From Methanoregula boonei 6A8 (GTDB lineage: Archaea; Halobacteriota; Methanomicrobia; Methanomicrobiales; Methanospirillaceae), in assembly GCF_000017625.1 (NCBI RefSeq), contig NC_009712.1, forward strand, positions 2,294,001 to 2,358,000: DNA of 64,000 bases, written 5' to 3'. A program made the translations under genes and the position numbers. Under the pieces are notes generated by a model. The model had not been told where the DNA came from. It searched no databases and saw only the letters and a list, made by a program, of their open reading frames with translations. Of the stretch, positions 8,364-15,613 are shown piece after piece; the first letter of the stretch is position 1, and each line of letters starts with the position of its first letter.

Positions 8364-9017
8364 ATGACGACATTTTCCAGGACATTGGGGAACGCAAAGA
8401 AGAGATTTTCCGTATTTCTCAAGCGGTTTTTCAAGAAGAAGCGGACCCGGATCGGGATCTACGGCCCGCCGAATGCCGGGAAGACTACGCTCGCAAACCG
8501 GATTGCCCGGGACTGGACGGGTGACGCAGTCGGACCGGTGAGCGAGATTCCACACGAAACCCGGCGGGCACGCAGGCGTGAGGATATTGTGATCTCAGGG
8601 GCAAACGGTCACACCGTGACGATTGATATTGTCGACACCCCCGGGGTCACAACCAAGATCGATTACCACGAGTTCCTCGAGTTTGGAATGGAAAAGGATG
8701 AGGCGATCATCCGCGCCCGTGAGGCCACCGAAGGTGTCGCCGAGGCCATGCACTGGCTGCGCGAGGATATCGATGGCGTGATCTACATGCTGGATTCAAC
8801 CCTTGATCCCTTCATGCAGGTCAATATCATGATGATCGGGATCATCGAGAGTCGTAAGCTGCCGGTAATAATCGTGGCAAACAAGATCGACCTGCCCGAC
8901 GCGGCTCCGGCCCGGATCCGCAGCGCCTTCCCCCAGCACCCGGTGGTTGCCATCTCGGGGCTTGAGGGCAGGAACACCGAAGAGCTGTACGAGAAGATGA
9001 TCCAGAACTTCGCTTAA
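8364..9017 (+). CDS. Era/Der-like archaeal GTPase
   Basis: 217-residue P-loop GTPase from the ATG at 8364 (GAGGG just upstream; the longer frame lacks a ribosome site). G1 is GPPNAGKT at 34-41, G3 is DTPG at 91-94 and G4 is NKID at 173-176; a highly basic N-terminal tail (residues 10-30) may bind RNA or membrane. Related proteins are widely conserved in Euryarchaeota beside the zinc-ribbon protein encoded next, 15 bases downstream, suggesting a functional pair. The exact role is unknown; ribosome- or RNA-related work is inferred from the Era relationship. Confidence 0.85.
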   Translation: MTTFSRTLGNAKKRFSVFLKRFFKKKRTRIGIYGPPNAGKTTLANRIARDWTGDAVGPVSEIPHETRRARRREDIVISGANGHTVTIDIVDTPGVTTKIDYHEFLEFGMEKDEAIIRAREATEGVAEAMHWLREDIDGVIYMLDSTLDPFMQVNIMMIGIIESRKLPVIIVANKIDLPDAAPARIRSAFPQHPVVAISGLEGRNTEELYEKMIQNFA

Positions 9018-9032
9018 ACGCCCGGAGGAATC

Positions 9033-9449
9033 ATGCCACACAAGTGCACCAAATGCGGCAGGGAATATAAGGACGGGTCTACCGAGATCCTCAAGGGATG
9101 CGCAAGCTGCGGCGGCAAGAAATTCCTCTACGTTAAGGAAGCCGATATCCATAAGGATGTCTTCGAGGAGAAGACAATTGAGGAGATCAAGGACGAATCC
9201 AAGGAGGAAATCCTTGAAGTAGTTGAGCCTGAGATCAAGGGCAAGGCCAAAAAAGAGGTCGAGATGTTCGACCGGGTCGAGACTATCCGGATTGTAGGCC
9301 CGGGCTCCTATGAGCTCAACATAGAGAAGATGGCAAAGAGCGACGAGCGGATCGTGGGCGTCGGCGGAGAAGAGGGCAGTTATATTATCGATCTCATGTC
9401 CATGGCAAAAGACGCCGCACCCAAGAAAAAGAAGGCAAAAAAGAAATAA
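9033..9449 (+). CDS. Archaeal zinc-ribbon protein paired with the GTPase
   Basis: 138 residues. The N-terminal ribbon CTKCGREY...CASCGGKK has four Cys ligands; then comes an acidic charged linker (about 40-80), a compact domain (about 85-125), and a Lys-rich tail of alternating KKKK. It looks like the archaeal Zn-ribbon family catalogued as DUF2072. Co-transcribed with the GTPase. Very charged and probably RNA- or ribosome-associated, but this is inference. A T-rich stretch, CCCCTTTTTATTATTG, follows as a likely terminator. Confidence 0.8.
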   Translation: MPHKCTKCGREYKDGSTEILKGCASCGGKKFLYVKEADIHKDVFEEKTIEEIKDESKEEILEVVEPEIKGKAKKEVEMFDRVETIRIVGPGSYELNIEKMAKSDERIVGVGGEEGSYIIDLMSMAKDAAPKKKKAKKK

Positions 9450-9542
9450 ACGGCCCGGACGAAAAACCGGGATTTCCCCTTTTTATTATTGTTTTATGCT
9501 CGTGCCGGTACCTATGCCCGCACACGCATGTTTGCTGCCCGG

Positions 9543-10280
9543 TCACCTCGTCACAAGCTCATCCCTTATCCCTTCATAGGAGGCCGGCAAGGACAGCTCC
9601 CGGAAAAACCGGTCCGTAAATGAGAGGCTTGTCGTTACCGCCCATTCAGCGCATCCGTGACCGAGGCACCGGTCCGGGAAGAAGGGAAGGTTTTTTGCCG
9701 CAAGCGGATTCTCGGCAAACCGGTGTTTTAAGAGCTGTTCGAACTTTTCCGCGTGAGTCTCCGCAGGGACACCGGCCTGCCGTCCTGAATGGATGATCAC
9801 CCACTCGCGCCGGTAGTGCATCAGGTAGTTGCGGATCATAATCAGGTCCTTTATCCCGGAAAAGTCCGGATCGTCGTCAGGAAAGAGATGCATATTCCCG
9901 ATCTCAAGAACCTTCTGGTACTTGGCCGGCAGGGGAGTGCGATCGAAATAATTCTCGTTACTCCATTTCTCTCCCACGGCACGCAGCAGCGCCTCGCCTT
10001 TTTTGTCCGCAAAGAAGAACGCATCGTCAGCGGCGTCCGACCAGAGCTCGTTGATACTGGATTCCAGGAAGGCAACCGTGGAGAAGAGTGCGTTGAGGAC
10101 AAATGCCTCGTGCCGGAGCCGCTCTTCCGCGGAGAGCGTGCCGGTGGACGCATAGCCGGATTCAATTGCCCACCCAAACCGGCAGAAGAGGGCAGCGGAC
10201 TGGATGTATTTGACCGAGAAACAGTCCCGGATACGGATATCGCACTCGTCGCCCGGCAGTTCGGGATGCAGCCCATCCAT
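9543..10280 (-). CDS. Hypothetical protein with a HEPN-like RX4H motif
   Basis: 245 residues, all-alpha in appearance, not assigned to a named family. Around residues 70-80 there is FLESSINELW, and at 150-155 RNYLMH, an exact R-X4-H. These match the arrangement seen in HEPN-type proteins, where Arg and His form an RNase site. If it is a HEPN protein it could be a toxin-like ribonuclease, but no partner nucleotidyltransferase is adjacent and catalysis is not shown. Monocistronic and divergent from rps15. A TATA-like AATATTAA lies about 105 bases upstream. Confidence 0.6.
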   Translation of the reverse strand: MDGLHPELPGDECDIRIRDCFSVKYIQSAALFCRFGWAIESGYASTGTLSAEERLRHEAFVLNALFSTVAFLESSINELWSDAADDAFFFADKKGEALLRAVGEKWSNENYFDRTPLPAKYQKVLEIGNMHLFPDDDPDFSGIKDLIMIRNYLMHYRREWVIIHSGRQAGVPAETHAEKFEQLLKHRFAENPLAAKNLPFFPDRCLGHGCAEWAVTTSLSFTDRFFRELSLPASYEGIRDELVTR

Positions 10281-10436
10281 AGTACTTCTTCCGTTGGTCG
10301 CGACCCTGTAAAAAGGGTACGTGCGATGGAGGAAATGCCCGCTGATCTCTTACAAAAGCGGCACCGGGACACAGATACCATTAATATTTGCAGCCGTCAA
10401 TAGTAGGGTAGCACTTTCTTATAAGGTGCTGACAGA

Positions 10437-10533
10437 TGTAAGTCCGACGTGCCTTTCTTGGCACGGCCTCAAAACTTAGGCTTTGGGATTACAGAGAGTC
10501 AGTAAGCATATACTGCACTTTTCTGGACTTACA
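10437..10533 (+). promoter_or_regulatory. Predicted four-helix RNA element upstream of rps15
   Basis: A perfect 9-bp closing helix (TGTAAGTCC 10437-10445 with GGACTTACA 10525-10533) encloses three hairpins: CGTGCC/GGCACG (448-453/460-465 of the 10-kb block), CTCAAA/TTTGGG (468-473/482-487, one G-U) and AGTCAGTA with TACTGCACT (497-504/511-519, one bulged C). The element ends 27 bases before the rps15 ATG. TATA-like boxes at 10381-10390 and 10419-10427 could drive it. A third, CATATAC at about 10507, would start transcription inside it, so its inclusion in the mRNA is uncertain. It may be an S15 autoregulatory leader or an independent small RNA. Confidence 0.5.
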
Positions 10534-10560
10534 CTATAGTTCGTTACCGGAGGTATAAGC

Positions 10561-11019
10561 ATGGCACGAATGCACGCCAGAAGAAGAGGAAAGTCAAGCT
10601 CGGTGCGGCCGGCGCGTAATGAAGCGCCCGCGTGGTCCAACACGGACAAGGCAGCAATCGAGAAGCTCATCGTCGATCTCCGCAAGGAAGGCACATCGGC
10701 CAGCATGATTGGCCTTGTCCTGCGGGACCGCTACGGTGTCCCCGATGTCAAGATGGTCACCGGAAAAAGTATCGGTGACATCTTAACGGAGAACAAGGTC
10801 AGTTCCGAGATCCCCGAGGATCTCCGCGACCTGATGGTCAAGGCACTGGGCCTGCGCAAGCACCTGGGCGAGAACCCCAAGGACCTGCACAACAAGAGGC
10901 AGCTCCACCTTGTCGAGGCAAAGATCCGCCGCCTCGTGAAGTACTACATCGGCACCAGGAAACTGCCCGCAGGCTTCACCTACAAGCCGGAGAACGCCGA
11001 GATCCTGCTGTCCAGGTAA
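10561..11019 (+). CDS. rps15: Ribosomal protein S15 (uS15)
   Basis: 152-residue archaeal uS15 with an S13/S15 N-terminal extension (MARMHARRRGKSSS) and the conserved core around residues 85-135. The ATG is preceded by ACCGGAGGTATAAGC, a good Shine-Dalgarno 8 bases upstream. It heads the rps15-recJ-pcc1-rps3ae cluster that is conserved in many Euryarchaeota. The leader may be structured (see the preceding element), which would suit autoregulation as known in bacteria. Confidence 0.97.
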   Translation: MARMHARRRGKSSSVRPARNEAPAWSNTDKAAIEKLIVDLRKEGTSASMIGLVLRDRYGVPDVKMVTGKSIGDILTENKVSSEIPEDLRDLMVKALGLRKHLGENPKDLHNKRQLHLVEAKIRRLVKYYIGTRKLPAGFTYKPENAEILLSR

Positions 11020-11046
11020 GAAGGTAACAATCGTCCCGGTATTCCC

Positions 11047-12264
11047 ATGTCGCTTGAAGAATCCGCTAAAGTCGTCGCAGAGCAGATCCGGCGCCAGCAG
11101 TTCGTAGAGGTATACGCCCACCACGACGCTGATGGCATTGCAGCAGGGGCTATCCTCTGCCACGCGATGCTCCGGGCCGGGATCCGGTTCAGGCTCCGGA
11201 TCTGTGCGGATATCTCAGCGGCGGAGCTCTCGCACGATGCGGTCTCGCTCCTGTGCGACCTGGGATCCGGTAAAGAAGACCTGCCCCCGGAGACGATCGT
11301 GGTTGATCACCACATCCCGCTCTTTGGCGGGCAGTTCCACGCAAACCCGCGCCTGGAAAAGATCGATGGCGACCGGGAGCTCTCTGCGGCCGGCATGGCC
11401 TACATCGTTGCTCAGGAAATGGGGGACAACCGGGACCTTGCCGGTCTCGTAATCCCCGGCATCATCGGCGATGGCCAGGCATTTGCCGGCAGGAACCTCG
11501 CGATCTTCAACGAAGGTGTGGCAAACGGGATTATTGTCCCGGACAAGGGGATAACCCTTGCCGGCCGTGACATGGCGGAACGGTGGCTGCTTGCCACCCG
11601 TCCTTATCTCCCCGGGATCAGCGGCAGCGATTCAGCCGTTGCTGACCTGCTCGCTTCCACTCAGGAAGACAACGGGTTGAAACCGGATGTTCTGATCAGC
11701 CTTGCGGTGCTCACTTCTGTCCCGGAGGCGTCGGCAGAGGGTCTTATGCTGCTCTACGGCGACACCATGCACCTCCAGCGCGAGGTTATCGAGGACGCCC
11801 ACGCGCTTACCGCTGTCATCGATGCCTGCGGCAAATCCGGCTGCGGCGACCTTGCGGTGGCGCTCTGCCTGCGTTCATCTGTGGAGATCACAGAGGCTTG
11901 GGAGGTGACCCGTAAGCACCACCTCGCGGTGATTGCAGCGCTTGGCGAGGTCCGTCCGGTACAGGAGGGTTGTGCAGTCTACGAATGCGGCAATGCCACC
12001 CTTTCAAGCGACGTTGCCGATGTGCTTGCCCGGGACCGGGTGCAGCAGGCACCGGTGCTCGTGTACGCACGAACAGGGGAGGAGTGCCGGATATCGACCC
12101 GCCTACCCCATGGCACCACTGCCAATCTCGGGCTGCTTGTCCGGGAACTCGCCGCGGCTTGCGGTGGGAACGGCGGGGGCCACCACAGCCGGGCAGGGGC
12201 CACGATCCCCTGCAAGCGACTCGATGCCTTCGTGAAGGGATGGCAGGAGGGGCTTGCTGCATGA
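11047..12264 (+). CDS. DHH-family RecJ-like single-strand exonuclease (GAN-type)
   Basis: 405 residues. DHH-superfamily motifs are intact: HHDADG at 25-30, VVDHH at 85-89, and the DHHA1 motif GGGHHSRAGA near 377. Archaeal proteins of this type, encoded next to rps15, include the GINS-associated nuclease that degrades single-stranded DNA at replication forks. Whether this copy binds GINS cannot be read from the sequence. It overlaps pcc1 by 4 bases (ATGA). Confidence 0.85.
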   Translation: MSLEESAKVVAEQIRRQQFVEVYAHHDADGIAAGAILCHAMLRAGIRFRLRICADISAAELSHDAVSLLCDLGSGKEDLPPETIVVDHHIPLFGGQFHANPRLEKIDGDRELSAAGMAYIVAQEMGDNRDLAGLVIPGIIGDGQAFAGRNLAIFNEGVANGIIVPDKGITLAGRDMAERWLLATRPYLPGISGSDSAVADLLASTQEDNGLKPDVLISLAVLTSVPEASAEGLMLLYGDTMHLQREVIEDAHALTAVIDACGKSGCGDLAVALCLRSSVEITEAWEVTRKHHLAVIAALGEVRPVQEGCAVYECGNATLSSDVADVLARDRVQQAPVLVYARTGEECRISTRLPHGTTANLGLLVRELAAACGGNGGGHHSRAGATIPCKRLDAFVKGWQEGLAA

Positions 12265-12530
12265 AGCAGGTACGGGGCCTTATTGCCACCACCCACGTGG
12301 ATGCACCCGGCGTAGCAGCATCCCTTGCGCCCGACAACCTCACAGGCATGACCACCACCGCAGACGGGAACCTGGTCACAACCGTGATAGAAAGCACACA
12401 GCTGCGATCGGTTATCGCATCCGTGGACGATTACCTTATGAATCTGGCAATTGCGGATGAGGCAATAACACTCCCGCATGAGAACCAAGGAAAATCCCAA
12501 CCAAAGGGAATAAAAAAAGTACAGAGTTGA
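12261..12530 (+). CDS. pcc1: KEOPS complex subunit Pcc1
   Basis: 89 residues from the ATG overlapping the recJ stop. Its size and its VTTVIESTQLRSVIASVDDY region fit Pcc1, the small dimeric subunit that binds Kae1 in the KEOPS complex making the t6A37 modification of tRNA. Its place between recJ and rps3ae is the usual archaeal one. The frame is also open well upstream inside recJ, but the coupled ATG is the sensible start. Confidence 0.8.
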   Translation: MKQVRGLIATTHVDAPGVAASLAPDNLTGMTTTADGNLVTTVIESTQLRSVIASVDDYLMNLAIADEAITLPHENQGKSQPKGIKKVQS

Positions 12531-12534
12531 TACC

Positions 12535-13140
12535 ATGGCAAAGAAAAAACAGGCTGGAAGAAGAGTTGAAGGCTGGAAAGCCAAGAGCTGGTTCAAGGTG
12601 TACACCCCCGACAACCTCGGCAAGGCGTACATCGGCGACACCATCGCAAGCGAAGTTGAGACCGTCAAGGGCCGTATCATGCAGGCCACGCTTGGCGAGA
12701 TCACCAACGACTACGCAAAGCAGCATATCAAGATGAGCTTCAAGATCGCAGAGGTCACCGGTGATGCGGCCTACACCGAGTTCGTCGGCCACGAAGTGAC
12801 CAGGGACTACCTCAGGTCGCTTGTCAAGCGCCGCAGCTCCCGTATTGACTGCCACGTGCAGGTCGTTACCAAGGACAACAAGAAGGTCAGGCTCACGATC
12901 AGCTGTTATACCTTCGCACGGGCAAACATTGCCCAGGAGCACGCACTCCGGAACGCGATCACGGCCGGCCTTGTTGCACAGGCACAGGCATGGGACCTTA
13001 ATACCCTCGTCAACGGCGTTGTCTCGGGCGAGATCTCCAAGGATCTCTTCAAGCTCGTAAAGACCCTCTACCCCACCCGACGGGTCGAGATCATCAAATC
13101 CAAGGTCGAGCAGGTCGCAGCACCGGTCTCCACCGCATAA
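12535..13140 (+). CDS. rps3ae: Ribosomal protein eS1 (S3ae)
   Basis: 201-residue archaeal/eukaryotic S1e, starting MAKKKQAGRRVEGWKAKSWF with the family motif TPDNLGKAYIGDTIASEVE. Four bases after pcc1 and last in the cluster. It is followed by a T9 tract (13146-13154), a likely transcription terminator. Confidence 0.96.
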   Translation: MAKKKQAGRRVEGWKAKSWFKVYTPDNLGKAYIGDTIASEVETVKGRIMQATLGEITNDYAKQHIKMSFKIAEVTGDAAYTEFVGHEVTRDYLRSLVKRRSSRIDCHVQVVTKDNKKVRLTISCYTFARANIAQEHALRNAITAGLVAQAQAWDLNTLVNGVVSGEISKDLFKLVKTLYPTRRVEIIKSKVEQVAAPVSTA

Positions 13141-13145
13141 ATTTC

Positions 13146-13154
13146 TTTTTTTTT
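13146..13154 (+). terminator. Poly-T terminator after rps3ae
   Basis: Nine consecutive T begin six bases after the rps3ae stop. Archaeal RNA polymerase terminates at such T tracts without needing a hairpin, and none is seen here. Confidence 0.7.
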
Positions 13155-13261
13155 CGTTCCCACAGTTCATTTCTCCCGTTGTGGCATTCCAGAGGGCTAT
13201 TTTCCATGCGCGATAAAACCGGGAAACATAATTAATCCGCGCGTCCAACCATTCCGTACGA

Positions 13262-13433
13262 ATGACCGCCCACAGGATCCTTTTCATCGTGATTGACGGG
13301 CCATCCGGGGGGACAAAGTGACAGAATTCGGGGAATACGCCTGTACACGGGGCGGACTCTGCCGGATCACAGGGGCAGGGCTGCTGCCGATCGCGCTTGA
13401 CCTGACATACCGGGCGCACAAGTACGGGGCATG
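13262..13433 (+). pseudogene. Probable remnant of an apgM phosphoglycerate mutase N-terminus
   Basis: After a TATA-like AACATAATTAATCC (about 13226-13239), an ATG opens MTAHRILFIVIDGPSGGTK and then stops. IDG at residues 11-13 is the metal-binding start of archaeal cofactor-independent phosphoglycerate mutase (family form: ILFIVIDG, then GxTPL about 12 residues on). In another frame GNTPVHGAD appears at the right distance, and in a third GAGLLPIALDL precedes RAHKYG. Order and spacing fit a frameshifted, truncated apgM of about 57 codons. The matches are short and could be chance. The 324-base gap from 13141 to 13464 holds nothing else. Confidence 0.4.
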
Positions 13434-13464
13434 ATACGGTGACACGGAACATTTCGGGGGATCG

Positions 13465-14307
13465 ATGAGAGGGGATTCGGTAAAGAACTGGCACAGGCAC
13501 TGCCTCCTGCCGGACGGGACGGAACTCCAGGAGCACAGCATCAAAACCGACAGGGATATCGTGGTCGGCGAGTTCTGCCAGATCGATTACGGGCTGCGGG
13601 GCGCTGACGTGTACGTGGGAGAGTCCACGAAGATCCGGGAGTACGTCTGGGCAAACGGAGATGCAAGGATCGGCAACCTCTGCGAGATCGGAAGCGATGT
13701 TATCGCAAAGCAGGACGCGTACATTGGCGAAGGGGTAAAGATCGCCGGCAAACTCGTAGTGAGCGGGGCGCTCGACATCGGTGAGAAGGTGGAGATCGCC
13801 CAGGGCTTTGAGGCCACCGGCGAGATTGCAGTGAGAAACCCGATGCCGGTTCTTGTCTTTATCCTCATCTACCTCATGACGATGCTGAAAATAGAGAACG
13901 AGCGGGAGCTTGACCGGATCCTTGACAACCTCTTCACTGATGATGATGCGAAGGTGGAAGTGCCGCTCATGATCCCAGCCCGGTCCCGGCTCAACATGAA
14001 GGTCTTCTCCGTCCCCTCATCAATGAAGATTGGGCGGAAATGCAGGCTGCACGGCAACATCCGGGCCGGCTCAATCGAAGTACTCGAAGACACGGTCATT
14101 TTTGGCAGCCTGCGATCACGAGGCACGGTCAGCGTAGCAGGCGGCGTTACGGTCCATGGAAACGTGGAGAGCAACGGGAAGGTGTTCGTGAAGAAGGGCG
14201 CCCATATCCTTGGCGACGTTATTGCAAAAGAGATCTTCCTCTCCGAGGACGCAAAGATTGACGGGATCATCGAGGCCCCGCACGGGATGCACATCGGAGG
14301 GGAATAA
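13465..14307 (+). CDS. Bactofilin-like polymer-forming protein
   Basis: 280 residues dominated by short beta-helix-like repeats with regular Gly and Ile/Val (for example AYIGEGVKIAGKLVVSGALD and GSLRSRGTVSVAGGVTVHGN), like polymer-forming cytoskeletal/bactofilin proteins or left-handed-helix acyltransferases. A hydrophobic stretch at about 130-142 (PVLVFILIYLMTML) interrupts two repeat blocks, an odd arrangement that suggests a membrane-touching middle. The start has GGGGGAT just upstream. It is coupled to the methyltransferase gene that follows one base later. Confidence 0.7.
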   Translation: MRGDSVKNWHRHCLLPDGTELQEHSIKTDRDIVVGEFCQIDYGLRGADVYVGESTKIREYVWANGDARIGNLCEIGSDVIAKQDAYIGEGVKIAGKLVVSGALDIGEKVEIAQGFEATGEIAVRNPMPVLVFILIYLMTMLKIENERELDRILDNLFTDDDAKVEVPLMIPARSRLNMKVFSVPSSMKIGRKCRLHGNIRAGSIEVLEDTVIFGSLRSRGTVSVAGGVTVHGNVESNGKVFVKKGAHILGDVIAKEIFLSEDAKIDGIIEAPHGMHIGGE

Positions 14308-14308
14308 G

Positions 14309-15154
14309 CTGAAGGCAGCAACGATCCTCGAACTTGACGAGGTCACGTTCATCGAGCCGTCATTTGCCGCGCTCACCGATCCGCTGTACACAGACCTGCT
14401 GGCCCGCGACAACGCGGACGAAGGAAGGATGCTCGTGGACGAGAACAGCGACCCGATCGCAGTTGCCTTCCACGAGCCCGGCGGCTGGATCGCGGGATCA
14501 TTTGCCTGCCGGCGTCCCAGTTTAGCCCTGATCGATGCCTTCGAGCAGGTGAATGGCGAAATTTACCAAGAGGACCGGGCTGTCTGGGATACCGCGGTCC
14601 GGGAATACTTTTCCCTTCGGCTCGCCACAGAAGTCCCGGCGGCCATGGAGGATCTCAACCCGGCCCGGAAAGGTATCCTTGCGGACGTGATTACCGGAGT
14701 CTGGGGGAGAGGATCCGGGGGCACCTGTATTGACTGCGGTTGCGGATCCGGAGTGGGATCGCTTGTTCTTCGCGAGCTCGGCTACACCCCGCTCTCGTAT
14801 GACAACGATGCATCACTTTTAACGCTCGGCATCGAGAAAGGCAGACTGCTTCCGGAAGAGTCCATGTGTATCGATGCCACGCAGGTGGCAGCCTACACCC
14901 GGCCGGTGCCACGGGGCATCGGGATCATGATGGGGGAGATAAATCCGTTCTCGCAGGAAATGTGGCAGCAGATTGTAAACGGGCTTTTTTCCGTGACCAA
15001 AGAAACACTCATCACGGTGGGCACGGAGCCGGAGGCGTCCCGGATCCAGCAATGGGGCAACAAAGCAGGTCGTTCGGTCGAGATCCGGGAGAACCCCGGG
15101 GATGCCTTCTACGACCACTGGGTCTGTATTGCACGGCCGGCACCGGCAAAATAA
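14309..15154 (+). CDS. SAM-dependent methyltransferase domain protein (probable CTG start)
   Basis: 281 residues. The class I methyltransferase motif I is CIDCGCGSGVGSLVLRELGY at about 142-161, followed by LSYDND, with an N-terminal domain of unknown type. No ATG, GTG or TTG lies near the expected N-terminus; the only well-placed initiator is CTG at 14309, 6 bases after GGAGGGG that sits on the end of the upstream gene. The first in-frame ATG would remove about 40 conserved-looking residues. The substrate is unknown. Confidence 0.72.
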   Translation: MKAATILELDEVTFIEPSFAALTDPLYTDLLARDNADEGRMLVDENSDPIAVAFHEPGGWIAGSFACRRPSLALIDAFEQVNGEIYQEDRAVWDTAVREYFSLRLATEVPAAMEDLNPARKGILADVITGVWGRGSGGTCIDCGCGSGVGSLVLRELGYTPLSYDNDASLLTLGIEKGRLLPEESMCIDATQVAAYTRPVPRGIGIMMGEINPFSQEMWQQIVNGLFSVTKETLITVGTEPEASRIQQWGNKAGRSVEIRENPGDAFYDHWVCIARPAPAK

Positions 15155-15170
15155 CCCGTATCCTCCTTTT

Positions 15171-15530
15171 TTAAAGAACGCAGACTCTGCAGTCCTGGCT
15201 GCCGCAGGGAATGTTATCGATCTTCCACTTCAGCGCCCACTTCTTTATCCCCCGGATCACATCCATGAGCTCAAGGCCGCTCCCGGTCAGGGTATACTCG
15301 CTTTTCACCGGGAATGTGGTGGCATCGATCTTCTTTGTAAGGATTCCCTCCTCCTCGAGCTCCTTGAGCCGTTCCGAGAGTACTTTCTGGGTAATCCCGT
15401 CGAGCGCGTCCATGAGCTCCGAGAACCTTCGCGTGTGCTCCGGCCCCTTGTAAAGTTCAAGGATGATAAGGAGCGTCCATTTCTTTGTCAGGTATTTCAC
15501 TGTCATGTTGACCGTGCAGGTTTCATCCAT
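15171..15530 (-). CDS. HxlR-family winged-helix regulator
   Basis: 119-residue DNA-binding protein with the HxlR core: KWTLLIILELYKGPEHTRRF, then ITQKVLSERLKELEEEGIL as recognition region and wing. Cys5 is in the position used for thiol sensing in some relatives, and the tail carries three more Cys (CGSQDCRVC), so redox or metal sensing is plausible. It is divergent from hcp with a palindromic site between them, so it probably controls hcp and itself. Confidence 0.88.
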   Translation of the reverse strand: MDETCTVNMTVKYLTKKWTLLIILELYKGPEHTRRFSELMDALDGITQKVLSERLKELEEEGILTKKIDATTFPVKSEYTLTGSGLELMDVIRGIKKWALKWKIDNIPCGSQDCRVCVL

Positions 15531-15535
15531 GGTAT

Positions 15536-15562
15536 AGTTTCTGAAACTCTTTCCTATTTAAC
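15536..15562. promoter_or_regulatory. Palindromic operator and TATA box between the HxlR gene and hcp
   Basis: AGTTTC-T-GAAACT (15536-15548) is a perfect inverted repeat six bases from the HxlR start codon. A minus-strand TATA-like GTTAAATAGG lies at 15553-15562, so the palindrome falls between TATA and the likely start of a nearly leaderless message. GGTTTC near 15520 and GAAACC near 15577 are further half-site look-alikes. The layout suggests autorepression plus control of hcp. Confidence 0.5.
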
Positions 15563-15613
15563 CACAGTATACAAAAGAAACCTTGTAGTAAAAACATACA
15601 ACAGGAGCAAAAA

